From Capra hircus (Eukaryota > Chordata > Mammalia > Artiodactyla > Bovidae), in assembly GCF_001704415.2 (NCBI RefSeq), contig NC_030813.1, forward strand, positions 12,170,001 to 12,234,000: 64,000 bases of DNA. The letters are read 5' to 3'. Below, one piece after another: positions 32,781-44,153 of the stretch (positions are counted from its first letter, which is position 1; every line of letters starts with the position of its first letter). The translations under genes and the position numbers were made by a program. The notes beneath the pieces were generated by a model that saw only the letters and a list, made by a program, of their open reading frames with translations, searched no databases and was not told the DNA's origin.

Positions 32781-34599
32781 AGCTTAATGACTCTCAAAAT
32801 TACTCCAAAGCAAGATCTCCCAACCAGTGTTTTGTGGTGCAGTGATGCTCTGGAAATTGCAGTCTAAGAAAAGAGAGTTATTTGTCCAGGTGAATTTGGG
32901 AAATTTTTGTTAAATATTTAAATATATATATATTTTTACTCTAGGATATCTCAGAATCAATATGTAGGGACATCATTGTGAATTTCTAAGAAGGAGGTGA
33001 TAGTTCATTTTCCAAAGCCATTTTATCACAGAAACTACTATAGTGTCTGAGATGATAGTGCTCCATAGGAATCAAGGATAGTTCCTAAAAACATGAATTT
33101 CTTTCCTTTCTTGAAGCAAAAGATATTGAAAACAAATGTGGCAAAATGTTAATATTGGTTTAAACGTGTGGGAATGGGTAAAATTTTTTGTTATTATTTT
33201 CTATATAATTATAGAATTAAAAATTAAAAAGTATTCACAGAGAGTTGAGCTTTTGCAGTTTTAGAATTAGAGAAACATAGAAGGAGGAGCCTTTTGCTAT
33301 TACCGGAAAGGTAGCTAGTGTCTTAGTGCTAGTTGAGTGCACCCTCAAATTGTCTGTTATGTTCAAATTGTCTAATTTGAGGTAAAAGAAGTAATGGCAT
33401 ATAGCCTTTGCCAGCAGTTGTATTTAAGAAGCATTGTAGTCTTTAAATAGAAGTGTACTTGTACAATATCTAGTTTAGCATCCAGTTTGGAAAACACTGT
33501 TTTTCTTATCAGCTTTAAAATATAACCCTATGAACTTGAAGCTAACTCTAAAGATAACGAGTAATTTACAATAACGGCTAACGAATGCAGTCCTCCTGGC
33601 TTGGTCTTGGGCATGTTTTCAAGTAGGTCACAGTTAATTGTTGGCCACCTCATGTGTTCCTCATGGTTGCCTCTGTCCCTCAGGAATTGGTGACTCTATC
33701 CTTTACTGAAAAGTTTACTGTCATGAGTTGATAAATTTACACACGGTCAAGGGTAAGTGTGTGAGGATGAATAATGAGATTCCTTTCCAGATAATACTTG
33801 CGTTTTGAGGATGTTCAAAAACTTAAGCAAAATAATGAATTTATAAAAGTATAATAGAAGTTAAGACTTCCTTCTGTAGACTGGGGGTAGATATTTTGAC
33901 AAGGCCCTCAAATGACATCTTAAATCTGTCATACCTAGAAAGTATATGCTATACTTAGGAAATGAAGGAACACTTCTTTTTAAATAGGAAAATGAGGGAA
34001 AAGTATATTTAGTGGAAGTGATAGTTTTTTAAATTACCAACTAGCAACAAATAAGAAATCACACCTCTTCACCTTGAAAAATATTTAATTTTCAGATATT
34101 CTTCATATGCATAGAATGAAGTATATGTAGGCTAAAGAGATGACATAGTGGAGAGTTAGTGAAGGCCCAGTGATTAGCTTCTAATAAGCTGACTGTAGGG
34201 TTCATTTCACTGTGATAGCCATTAAAAATAAATTTCTAGATCATTTATTTTCATAGATCAACTCAAAGGCTAGTTTCAAGCTGATATGAATCTTTGGGGA
34301 ATAACCACTTCATTGTAAATCAATATTATTATATTATTTCAATTTAGTTTTGCAGTTGCCTTGAGGCCAAACTTTCATCAACTCAGTTTTTAGCTCAAAT
34401 AGGCCCAAAGTCTTGAGTAGAAATATGTTCACACCTATATAGGTAGATATTTTACCTTGAGCATGGAGTTTGAATTCCTCAGTATTTTAAGTTTGTTACA
34501 GCTTCCATTGAAACACTTTATGTAAAAATGGGAGACTTAGTGGCATTATTCATGCACATGTTAGTGTTTTTAAAGTGTATTGCAAAGGATAAGTTGGGA

Positions 34600-34715
34600 A
34601 ATTCTAAAATATATATTCATTATTATACATACATCTGTATATACATACATATATATGTTCAACTTTATATGATACAATAGATAAAAAATAGATATGTATA
34701 TGTATATATTTATAA
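34600..34715. repeat. TA/TACA-rich low-complexity tract
   Basis: Irregular (tatataca)n and (tatgtata)n words between 34605 and 34712. Confidence 0.7.
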
Positions 34716-34837
34716 ATGTCAGATGTAGAAATGTTAACATTTATTAAGTCAAGTAAATTTTTTGTAAATTCATCAGTCTAAAATCTCAAATAGATATTAA
34801 GAAGCTAAAACTACTATAAACAAATTACTAAATGTTA

Positions 34838-35060
34838 AAGGCTTCCCATGTGGTGCCAGTGGTAAAGAATCTGCCTGCTTATGCAGAAGCCACAGGAGAC
34901 ATGGGTTCTAACTCTGGGTTGGGAAGATCCTCTGCAGAAGGAAATGGCAACCCACTGCAGTATTCTTGCCTGGGAAATCCCATGGACAGAGGAGCCTGGC
35001 GGGCTCTAGTCCCTGGGGTCGCAGAGTCAGACATGACTGAGCGCGCACACACACAGAGAC
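34838..35060 (+). mobile_element. Bov-tA SINE with CA-rich tail
   Basis: Plus strand: 'ggcttcccatgtggtgccag', 'gggttgggaagatcctctgc', 'actgcagtattcttgcctgg', 'gagtcagacatgactgagcg' followed by (ca)n. Nearby similar sequences taaaactactataaac (upstream) and taaaactactacaaac (downstream) may be an aged duplication, offset from the SINE start by about 20 bases. Confidence 0.92.
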
Positions 35061-35972
35061 ATTAAAACTACTACAAACCAAACTTCTGGCCATCCCACAG
35101 GATTTAGATCTCAAAGAGTATTTGCTGGAAAGTATTTATATGGAGAACACACTTCAGAATTAATCCAGAAAAAGACATACATTAGAGAAATGTTCGATCT
35201 CTTCCTGTAGGAGTTGTACTCTTGGATCGATAGTCCTACTGCTTATTTGGGCAGTTTCCCATTTCTCAGAATGAATTTAGCATACCTTAAGTCAGCAGTC
35301 TTTGATACTGTATTTTCTCTGAAAATAGAACAAACTTGCCTTCCCCATCTTTTGTTTCCTCATCTAGCTTCTGAAATTGTAGTGGCAGCAGCAGCTGAGA
35401 TGGCAGTGACAGGCAAGTAGAAACAGTCCATGGGGGTGGAACTGCAGCCACCCAAGGTGTTAAGACTTGCTTCAGCTTTGGTTACTAAGGCACATTCTAC
35501 CAAGGCTGTTTGCTGTACCAATTAGAATATTTATCCCTTAATTATAATCCCTCTATTTTCATCTTCCCACAGTAGATGAAGAAAAGAAATAATTGACACT
35601 TGGGAGTGATGGTGTGTGTGTGTGTGTGTGTGTTCAGATGTTTTGAATAGTAATTTCAGGTAAGTGCCAAAGAGTAAGGTGTTTCTTGTCTTCTTCAAGT
35701 GGAGCAGAAACATACGGCCTCAAAGTCCTGGGAGCTTAGGATATCTCTGTATTTACAGCTTTAGTTCCTTGGCTTTTGTTTCTCCAGCCTTAAAGAACCA
35801 TTTGCACATCTTGAGTTTGTGCCAGAGGCCTGATGGGAATCAAAACCCAGCCAAGGACTTATGAGTTATCAATGCCCTGTCCTCTTAAGTTCTAGAATTG
35901 TCCTCTTTCATCAGTTGAGTTGATGAGTTCCTAGCTTATGTCCTGTATTCTAGTAAATAAATACAGCTTAAT
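35061..35972. other. Unassigned spacer with (GT)n
   Basis: No interspersed repeat recognised. It contains a (GT)n microsatellite at 35611-35632 of about eleven units. Frames of 60-68 codons carry no domain. Confidence 0.5.
35611..35632. repeat. (GT)n microsatellite
   Basis: About eleven uninterrupted GT units; likely polymorphic. Confidence 0.85.
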
Positions 35973-37070
35973 TTATTTCCGCTTTATTGACTATGCCAAA
36001 GCCTTTGACTGTGTGGATCACAATAAACTGTGGAAAATTCTGAAAGAGAATGGGAATACCAGACCACCTGACCTGCCTCTTGAGAAATCTGTATGCAGGC
36101 CAGGAAGCAACAGTTAGAACTGGACATGGAACAATAGACTGGTTCCAAATAGGAAAAGGAGTACGTCAAGGTTGTATATTGTCACCCTGCTTATTTAACT
36201 TCTATGCAGAGTACATCATGAGAAATGCTGGACTGGAAGAAGCACAAGCTGGAATCAAGATTGCAGGGAGAAATATCAATAACCTCAGATATGCAGATGG
36301 CATCACCCTTATGGCAGAAAGTGAAGAGGAACTAAAAAGCCTCTTGATGAAAGTGAAAGAGTAGAGTGAAAAAGTTGGCTTAAAGCTCAACATTCAGAAA
36401 ACGAAGATCATGGCATCTGGTCCCATCACTTCATGGGAAATAGATGGGGAAACAGTAGAAACAGTGTCAGACTTTATTTTTGGGGGCTCCAAAATCACTG
36501 CAGATGGTGACTGCAGCCATGAAATTAAAAGACTCTTACTCCTTGGAAGAAAAGTTATGACCAACCTAGATAATATATTCAAAAGCAGAGACATTGCTTT
36601 GCCAACTAAGGTCCGTCTAGTCAAGGCTATGGTTTTTCCAGTAGTCATGTATGGATGTGAGAGTTGGACTGTGAAGAAGGCTGAGTGCTGAAGAATTGAT
36701 GTGTTTGAACTGTGGTGTTGGAGAAGACTCTTGAGAGTCCCTTGGACTGCAAGGAGATCCAACCAGTCCATTCTGGAGGAGATCAGCCCTGGGATTTCTT
36801 TGGAGGGAATGATGCTAAAGCTGAAACTCCAGTACTTTGGCCACCTCATGTGAAGAGTTGACTCATTGGAAAAGACTCTGTTGCTGGAAGGGATTGAGGG
36901 CAGGAGGAGAAGGAGACGATAGAGGATGAGATGGCTGGATAGCGTCACTGACTCGATGGACATGAGTCTGAGTGAACTCTGGGAGTTGGTGATGGACAGG
37001 GAGGCCTGGCGTGCTGCAACTCATAGGGTTGCAAAGAGTCGGACACGACTGAGTGACTGAACTGAACTGA
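35973..37070 (+). mobile_element. BovB LINE, longest copy in the window (reverse transcriptase to 3' end)
   Basis: 1.1 kb of BovB from the reverse-transcriptase motif A region to the gactgaactgaactga end. It belongs to the same younger group as the 2.4- and 4.5-kb copies (gggatttctttggagggaat). 5'-truncated: the endonuclease and first part of the reverse transcriptase are absent. I found no convincing target-site duplication. Confidence 0.95.
35977..37056 (+). pseudogene. BovB reverse transcriptase, broken
   Basis: Successive frames show motif A (FIDYAKAFDCVDHNKLW), motif B (RQGCILSPCLFNFY) and the catalytic box region, then the C-terminal domain. Breaks seen: an extra A near 36048 shifts the frame; the second aspartate of the YADD box reads as glycine (codon ggc at 36299-36301); a stop at 36362-36364 lies within the MKVKE segment; another stop follows KKAEC near 36689. 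Loss of the metal-binding aspartate alone should abolish polymerase activity. Confidence 0.9.
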
Positions 37071-38944
37071 AATCTGTTTTAGTCTACATATATGTCATTG
37101 AAATCTTTTGGCCTTTTAAAAGATGACAGATTTATTCACAAATATGTGAATTTGTTGTCAAAGTATACTAATTTTTAAAATATCCTGAAATGTCTCTGCA
37201 AATCTGTAATTCTGAGATCTGGTATACCAAAAAGGTTGGAGCTTTAAACTGTTACCTTCTGAATACTCTAATTTCTTTCTATATTTTACTTCTCATATCA
37301 ACATCAGACTATGGAAATAGTTAAAGATAAAAGTGCAGGTTTGCCCTTTTCCCCTCATGGCATTAAAGTAAAAATAAGTGCCATACCAAAACCCAGGTGA
37401 AAAGTTAATTCCTCTTGATATTCTGGGATGTTTATGTTCATTTATGAGAATTCTCTTGCATATGCCTCTCTCTCATAGCTGTAACTTTTTACTTGTATGT
37501 CACAGGCAAAGGCCTTCTTGAAAGAGAGCAGGTTGCACTTCATCTGTCTATGCAGATAGATACCCTGTGGCATTTGGGTCATTCAGACACTTTGGATCCA
37601 GGGTGCAGGACATGTGTAAGACATCGGACCACAGGGATTCTTCGGGGCACTGTACTTAGGTTCATTCAGTCAGCTCCCGGTTAAATCATTCCAACCTGTA
37701 TCTCTCACCTTTTATCTCTGACCGTATCCAGTCTTCTCTTCTCTACTAGTTCTTCTGCCTGTCCTGCATTCTAATTGAATTGGAATAGAGGACCAATATT
37801 TTAAGCACTTCTTTCAGTTCTGAGCCTGATAAAATTCAGTGAACAATTAATGTCTTTAAATGTATAAAAACTGCATTCTTACACTGCATAGAAATGATCA
37901 CTGATCTTAATTTCTCTGGAATGAAAAAAGTATTTTTGACTACATGTAAATTTTTTCTAACAAAAAGCTGGATCATAATACTAGTTGCTTAGAGAAATAA
38001 GATGATTTTTGAGAGAATGTAATTTGTTTTACAGATGATGGGATGATTTATGCATAAAAATAGACAGGAAAACAATTTCCTGTGTTTATAGCCAAATCAG
38101 CTGACTGTATCAATATTTTCCTGTCCTTAAAATTTTTTATACTTTGGTTCCATTAAAAAAAAAAAAACCCACAAAACCCAAAACGCGTTTTATTTTGAAG
38201 GGAATAAAACACACTCCATTTGATAACATGTTTTTTTTATGGGTAGGCTGTAGACTCAGAAAGGTTTAGCTTTTTAAAAAGATTATCCCTAAAGCTGTGA
38301 AGAAAACTTTCTCCTACTCTTGATGTGAAAATCACCAGGTGAACTGCATGCTCGAATAATTTTACTGTAACATCTGTGAAGTGATCAGAGGGTAGAAGTA
38401 ACCCTAGTTACCAAGCAACGAGATAACAAGGCTAAAAGATGTGAGCTGTAATTCTTCTTTTATTTAATTATCAGTAGAGATTCTCCAGTCAGGCAGCATA
38501 GGTCCTGGGGTTGTTTACAGAGGTAGTTGTTCCTGGAGAATCTCTCCAAATTGTATTTTCTGAATGCTGAAACACCTCAGAAGCCTTCAGATTATACCAG
38601 CATTGACCATGTCATGGACCACTTGAATGGTGAAGGCCTGAAACGGAAAATGTGGATTCCTTTCGGTTTATCACAATTTGCCTGTACTATAGTAATATGA
38701 TATTCAAAATAAGACTCAGACCTGTGAACTCCAGAGAAAAAGTGAGAGACAGGAAGAGGAAAGAATGAGAAAAGTTATAGAATGGAGAGAAGTCTCTTTT
38801 GACTGCTGGTACTTGTACTTTCCTACTTTTTGGTTCTGTGACTAACATGAACAACAACAACAAAAATTCAGGTGAGTTTCATGGTATGTATGTTTATTCC
38901 TTTTGGAAAATCCAAAACCGTATATATTGCATCTAAGGGAGTGA
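37071..38944. other. Unassigned 1.9-kb block with regulatory-like motifs
   Basis: No interspersed repeat recognised. It contains a perfect X-box-type palindrome (38407-38419), an E-box caggtg at 38335 and a 13-bp inverted repeat at 38476-38545. There is also a poly(A) run at 38155-38167. No coding signal. Confidence 0.45.
38407..38419. promoter_or_regulatory. Candidate RFX X-box
   Basis: gttaccaagcaac fits the X-box pattern GTNRCC-N-RGYAAC at every position. RFX factors bind such imperfect palindromes in ciliary and MHC class II promoters and in enhancers. Allowing spacers of 0-3 bases and both strands, about one chance match is expected in 64 kb, so this is a candidate only. Confidence 0.3.
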
Positions 38945-39145
38945 AAGAGAACTAACATTAACTGAGCATCTAATATGTCTAAGAGTTGTATCAGATCAGT
39001 TACATGGATTTTTCTTTTTTTTTAATCAGCACAGTACTTTTACAAGGTGAATACTGTTACAATCCCTTTCTGGTGATGAATAGTTCCACAAAACTGGAGA
39101 ATCCTGTGGTTAAAAATCTTGTCCAGTGTCTCACATTATGGTTTG
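38945..39145 (+). mobile_element. MIR-like SINE, diverged
   Basis: 'actaacattaactgagcatc' and 'ctgttacaatccctttctgg' resemble the MIR start and middle in order. The match elsewhere is weak. Confidence 0.4.
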
Positions 39146-40374
39146 ATCCCAAGCAATTTTCATTGCCTTCTATAATTCAGAATATTTGACTGTGTTCAAT
39201 GATATCTAATAGTTCTGTATGCATTTTAATATGTCTTGATAAAGTTATGTAGAAATTAGCATTTAAAAGAGTCTTGGAAATCAGATTGTAGTTCTCACTC
39301 CTCTATGTTAACCACCTTAGGTCATTAAATATCTGTCTAGTTTTAAATAATTCTGGAAAAGACTTCACAATTTCCCTTAGTAACCCCAATCTGTCACTGC
39401 TTTGATTTAAGCCATTTTCTTCTGGTTTGCCCTAAATAGAGATGGGGAACAGCTGGTTACCATTGTCAACATCATGGTCCTTATATTTCAAGGACATTAA
39501 AAAGTATGCCCTCAGCTCTTTCTTCCCAGCCTGCATACTTCTATCCTTTGGGTCTTTCTTCTTTTTCCAGCCCTTTCATCATCTGTGTGGGCTTCCTTCC
39601 CTTTTATTTCTCTGCATTCCCTTTCAGATGTGGAGATCATAACTGGGCATGGACATCCAGCATGAGTCAAGCGGTGAAGAGTAAAATAAGAAGCTTACCT
39701 CAGAGTTTCTAAACTAATTTTCTATTTATGAACCCCTGTAATGTTATCACATTCCCCTTACAGGTCTGCTGCAGTGCAGGATTTTATTTTCCTCTGCTGT
39801 ATTTTACTTATTTCACGTGGCCCACCTATCTGTATATGCTGTGTTTGGTATTCCACAGCATGTTGTATGGCAAAACGACAGAAAATACTTGCATAAGTAT
39901 AAAGGCTACTTTGATAGAAAATTTTTTTAAAAAATTTTAAGTGTTCAAAGTAATTAAGAATACTTTGAAAAAAAAAAGAATACTTTGTTCTTTATATTCA
40001 ATGGGGCCTTGAAACATTTCATACATACCCGAATACACCTTTGCCTCAATCATTTTATAACATATGGGTTTTATAATATACCAGCTGCATTTATGAGTTG
40101 CATCAAGGTTCTGTCTTTAGTTCTGGCTTATTCTCTGAGAACTCAAGAAGCTTGCTCTCTATTACACTGTTTTACTGAGGAAATATTAAATACTACTAAC
40201 TAACAAGCCAAGTTTAAGCCATGCTATTTTTTTAAACTCACTCTAAGGTATCCATTTTGTTAAAATAGCCAGCCTTTGTCCTTCCCACATAAGAACATTT
40301 GTCATTTATAAAAATCACTTTGTTTCTTGGGAGGTGTTATTATTTTAGTGCGTTTTCAATTTTTTATTTGCTTA
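39146..40374. other. Unassigned 1.2-kb block
   Basis: No repeat or coding signal recognised apart from a 12-base direct repeat flanking a poly(A) run at 39956-39987. Confidence 0.45.
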
Positions 40375-40589
40375 TTTTGCTAGGCTTCCCTGTTGGCTCA
40401 GTTGGTAAAGAATCTGTCTATAATGCAGAAGACCCAGGTTTGATCCCTGGGTTGGAAAGATCCCCTGGAGAAGGAAATGGCACCCCACTCCAGTACTCTT
40501 GCCTGGAGAACTCCATGGATAGAGGGAGCTGGGCAAGCATCACAAAGAGTCGGACACGACTGTACAACTTTCACTTTCACTGTTTTGCT
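40375..40589 (+). mobile_element. Bov-tA SINE, short TSD
   Basis: Plus strand: 'ggcttccctgttggctcagt', 'gggttggaaagatcccctgg', 'cactccagtactcttgcctg', ending 'gtcggacacgactgtacaac'. ttttgct flanks it at 40375-40381 and 40583-40589. A short deletion removes the 'gggctacagtccatggggtc' part. Confidence 0.93.
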
Positions 40590-41411
40590 CAATTTCATGC
40601 TGTTACTTTACCTTTCCTCTTGGGTAAGGAGTCAAAGTTGTTATGGTTTAGCTAGGGAATGCCTTGTTTTCGTCTAACTTAAATGGGAGAGTTCCTATTA
40701 GTGGACCGACCATTTTTATTCTGTTGTTGCAGAATTTGCCAGTTTGAAATTGGAGTTCTTCACACATGCTTTATTTAGTTTAATTAAAAGTTTATGTTTA
40801 CTCAGTGAGTGCTATGTAAAGTGCTTGAGAGGATGTTCATCACTGATTCAATAACATTAAATCAATTCTTCATAAAAGTTAGCTTCTTTCTGTAAAATAC
40901 ATGCCTATTATAAGCTATTTTGTGTATGAAAAGAACTTGTGACTCAGTGAAGCTATTGTAAAATCATTTCAACATCACTTAATGTCTTACCAGTTGATTA
41001 GCATCTGCTTGACTTATGAATGGCCCGTTAAATCTGACAGTTTTTTCAAACGTGGCAGTTTCTTCTCGTTAGCCTCTATCTTGACACGAGAGGCGCTGCC
41101 TGTGTCTCCCACCGCCACAGGCAGGAGTGGGCTGCGTGGCACAGCTACACGTGGCCCTTCCTGACAACTCTGCCGGCGCACCTGTTCTCCAAGAATGCTT
41201 TGTTCAGAGACTGATAGCGTGGTTTTCTTTGAATTCTTTCTTTACTTTTGAAAATATGTTGGGGACTCTCACTTTGAAGCCAGATGTAATATTTCTTTCC
41301 TTTAAATCCCATCTACCGTCAATTTTTAAGAAAACTCAGTCCCCAGCCTGTGTAGGTCTATGGAGCAAACAAACACTGCTACTGAGTAATCTCTCGGAAG
41401 AACTCCTTTGT
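40590..41411. other. Unassigned, locally GC-richer
   Basis: A GC-richer patch at 41085-41185 includes several CpGs (cacgagaggcgctgcctgtg), but open frames of 60 and 95 codons overlap in different frames and carry no domain. Confidence 0.4.
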
Positions 41412-41510
41412 TAGAACTTTTTATTTTGAAATAATCTGACATTTACCAGAGAGTTGCCAAGATAGTGCAGAATATCCTCATATACCCATCACTTAGTTCA
41501 AAGCTGCAAC
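41412..41510. mobile_element. Possible old L1-related fragment
   Basis: 'ttattttgaaataatctgac' and 'gagagttgccaagatagtgc' resemble a sequence common in old mammalian L1-associated repeats. Family and strand uncertain. Confidence 0.3.
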
Positions 41511-42622
41511 TTTTGAAGGCAGAGTAGCTTACAGTATCTCCTATTTAAAGTCCAGATCCTGGCCACATTTTAAAGGTGCAAAGCCTGCCTTTTAAACAAA
41601 GCATCCTTCAGATGGCTGAGGGTCTTTCGGTGGAGGTAGTGTGGAGTAGCTGCTGGCCCTGACACGGAGCAGGAGGGAGAGGAACTGAAGCGTCTGAAAA
41701 CGCTTTTGAAGCAGGGAGAGCTAGGCTTCATCTACTGCTTTTTAAGAAGGGAGTGGTTATTTCTGGCACTTTCCCTAGGTCTGATCAATACGCGTGGTAA
41801 CAATGACTGAGTGTCAGAGAATCTGCTCAGAATCTGCTCATCATCCTTTGTTTTACCTGTTGTGGCTTGATGCCTGCTGTAACTTTTGAACATTCTTCTT
41901 TTATTGAGGCAGCTTATTCTTATGAAACATTAACTTGCAGTACTATAAAAAGACTCACCGACGATACTTTCTTGCTTAATTTCAGTACTTTGTTCTTCAT
42001 CGGTAAATTTGGTCTACTTTTTAATAGAAAGGATCTTAGCTTGGAGTAAATGAACTTTTATGGATTCCTTATGAGCCTATAGTGTGTATGAAAATTTGAA
42101 TTTTTCCAAGAAGAGGATTTATAGATTTTATGAGATTTTTTTTTAACCAGTGTCTATAACTACTCCCTGCTTTCCCCCAGCTTAGTAACTTTTCTGCTCC
42201 AGTGTGAGAAAGATAGCATAGGAAATGTCAAGCAAATTAGGCTGACATTCAACATTACTAATAAGATTTTAAATGTATGTTTATTCTCTTTCAGTGTGGA
42301 TTAGAATATTCATGTTTCTATTATGAATAAAATTTAGTTATGAACTTGCTTTAAATATGGTTACTTTAGGTTAATAAAGTTTAAATGCTAACAGGAAAAT
42401 TAATTACCCCTTTTCTTATAACAGTAAAGTTCTTTTTTTACAGTTAGTCACCAGAATATCCCAGTATAATCAAGTAGCTTATAACCATTAAATTTCAGTA
42501 GGCACAAAGAATAATAAGTACAGGTTATGTTACTTTCATGCTAGAAGTGTTAAGGACAAAATGCCTGGGAACCTGGTTAGATTATTGGGGGAAAAACTTG
42601 ATGGGAATGCTTATTTTGGATT
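41511..42622. other. Unassigned 1.1-kb block
   Basis: No interspersed repeat recognised. An 11-base tandem duplication (agaatctgctc) sits near 41818-41840. Confidence 0.45.
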
Positions 42623-42858
42623 TTTATAGAAGTTGGAAGCTATTAGTCGCTCAGTCGTGTCTGACTCTTTGTGACCTCAGGGGACTGTAGCCCACCAAGC
42701 TTCTCTTATCCATGGAATTCTCTAAGCAATAATACTGGAATGGCTTGCCATTCCCTTCTCCAGGGATTTTCCCGACCCAGGAATCGAACCCGGATCTCCT
42801 GCACTGCAAGCATATTCTTTACAATCTGAGCCACCAGGGAATCTGATATTTATAGAAG
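42623..42858 (-). mobile_element. Bov-tA SINE, 10-bp TSD
   Basis: Reverse-complement unit at 42633-42848: 'attagtcgctcagtcgtgtc', 'gaattctctaagcaataata', 'cccgacccaggaatcgaacc', 'ctgagccaccagggaatctg'. tttatagaag flanks it at 42623-42632 and 42849-42858. Confidence 0.95.
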
Positions 42859-43258
42859 ATATTCAGATTTTATTTTTGTCTGACTCCCAGGTAAACACCG
42901 TAGAGAAAATGGGCCCCATTTTATCTCTTCAGGAATAATACTGTATTTCTAAGGCTTTCTTTTATCAATTGTATTTTTGGGGAATAATAAAATTTGATTG
43001 CACAAAAATGAGAAGAAAAGCTTTTCAACTATTTGAAATTTCAGAAGGCATAATTTTGCCACATGAAGTGCCTGGTCCTTTTAAAAAAAAGTTGTGAGAA
43101 ATAGAAAGATGCACCTGTGGTAGAAATTTGAAATATATTTTCAAAAATGCATTTTTGAAATAATACCTTCCATTTTATGCCTTCTGTAAAATGGAATGAT
43201 CATGAGAGGTTATGTACTTCTTACCCAGCTGTGGTAGAGTTCTGTTGCATACGAAATT
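42859..43258. other. Unassigned spacer
   Basis: AT-rich; includes a short palindrome-like 'ttcaaaaatgcatttttgaa' at 43140-43159 (20 bases, perfectly self-complementary). No repeat family recognised. Confidence 0.5.
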
Positions 43259-43467
43259 AATTTCCCTCATGAAAGTGAAACTGAAAGTTACTCAGTTGTC
43301 CGACTCTTTGTGACAGTCCATGGAATTCTCCAGGCCAGAATACTAGAGTGGATAGCCTTTCCCTTCTCTAGGGGATCTTCCCAACCCAGGGATCTAACCC
43401 AGGTCTCCCACATTGCAGGCAGATTCTTTACCACCTGATCTACCAGGGAAACCCAAATTTCCCTCAT
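43259..43467 (-). mobile_element. Bov-tA SINE, 12-bp TSD
   Basis: Reverse-complement unit at 43271-43455: 'gaaagttactcagttgtccg', 'tccaggccagaatactagag', 'ttctttaccacctgatctac', 'cagggaaaccc'. aatttccctcat is exactly duplicated at 43259-43270 and 43456-43467. An internal deletion removes the part around 'gtagcccaccaggctcctct', as in the 16.6-kb copy. Confidence 0.96.
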
Positions 43468-43659
43468 ACAGAGGGTGTTTAAGGAGAAAAAAATTTTTAA
43501 AGTCTGAATTATTTTAACTTAAAAAATTATGATGTTAAAGAATCTATAGTGCATTGAAGAAGTTCTCACAGATTTGGTGCCCAATTGAAATCTAACTCCT
43601 TTTCTTTAAATTTACTGTAGCAATTTCTGTAGACTACTACCATATCACAGTGTTATTTT

Positions 43660-43797
43660 ATCATCTGTTTTATCCTTCATTGAACTCTGCGCTGTTTAAG
43701 GGCAAAAACTGACTCTTATTTAATCTATATTCTCATATTTAGCACAAGCCATTCTGTATTCTCAATGGCTAGAACACAGTAAATGCCGTTTAAATAA
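43660..43797 (+). mobile_element. L2 or MIR 3' end, diverged
   Basis: 'tgcgctgtttaagggcaaaa' and 'agaacacagtaaatgccgtt' resemble the shared L2/MIR 3' terminal sequence (gagggcaggga ... cacagtaggtgctcaataaa). Family cannot be separated by eye. Confidence 0.4.
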
Positions 43798-43842
43798 ACC
43801 AACTCACAGTCATCAAAAACACCATCCTTTGTATTGCTTGGC

Positions 43843-44140
43843 GTTCTGTCCTGTGTGGTAGCCACAAGCTCTTTGTGGCTAATGAGCACTTGAAATGTGA
43901 CTGGTCTGAATTGAAATATGATGTAAATATAAAGTACACACTAGGTTTCAAAGACTTAGAATGTAAAATAGCTCCTTGATATTTTCGTGCTGAGTCCATA
44001 TTGAAATAATATTTTAATATTTTTGAGCAAAGCATTAAGTTCACAGATTTCTTTTTGCTTGTTTAATGTAGCACACAATTTAACATTACATATATGGTTT
44101 GCATTTGTGACTTGCATAAAATTGCTGCTTGACAGTATTG
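43843..44140. mobile_element. hAT (Charlie-type) non-autonomous DNA transposon
   Basis: 'gtagccacaagctctttgtg', 'gagcacttgaaatgtgactg', 'caaagacttagaatgtaaaa' and, near the far end, 'acattacatatatggtttgc' match, in order, an abundant old mammalian MER element of the hAT class. It is a DNA-transposon fossil with no transposase. Confidence 0.6.
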
Positions 44141-44153
44141 TTCTGAAGCATAA

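Larger units (their letters stand above)
29642..34837. other. Unassigned 5.2-kb block without recognised interspersed repeats
   Basis: The longest stretch in the window with no SINE, LINE or transposon that I can name. It contains only simple repeats: (CA)n at 31398-31414, a GT-rich tract at 32670-32780 and a TA-rich tract at 34600-34715. A few L1-like or L2-like words occur but not in order. No open frame exceeds 70 codons. Confidence 0.5.

Noticed and set aside
32661..32867. 68-codon glycine/valine/tryptophan-rich frame
   Set aside because: It is a translation of the GT/GGT simple-repeat tract.
36394..36963. 189-codon minus-strand frame
   Set aside because: It is the exact antisense of the BovB reverse transcriptase. 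The same antisense strings appear opposite the other BovB copies.
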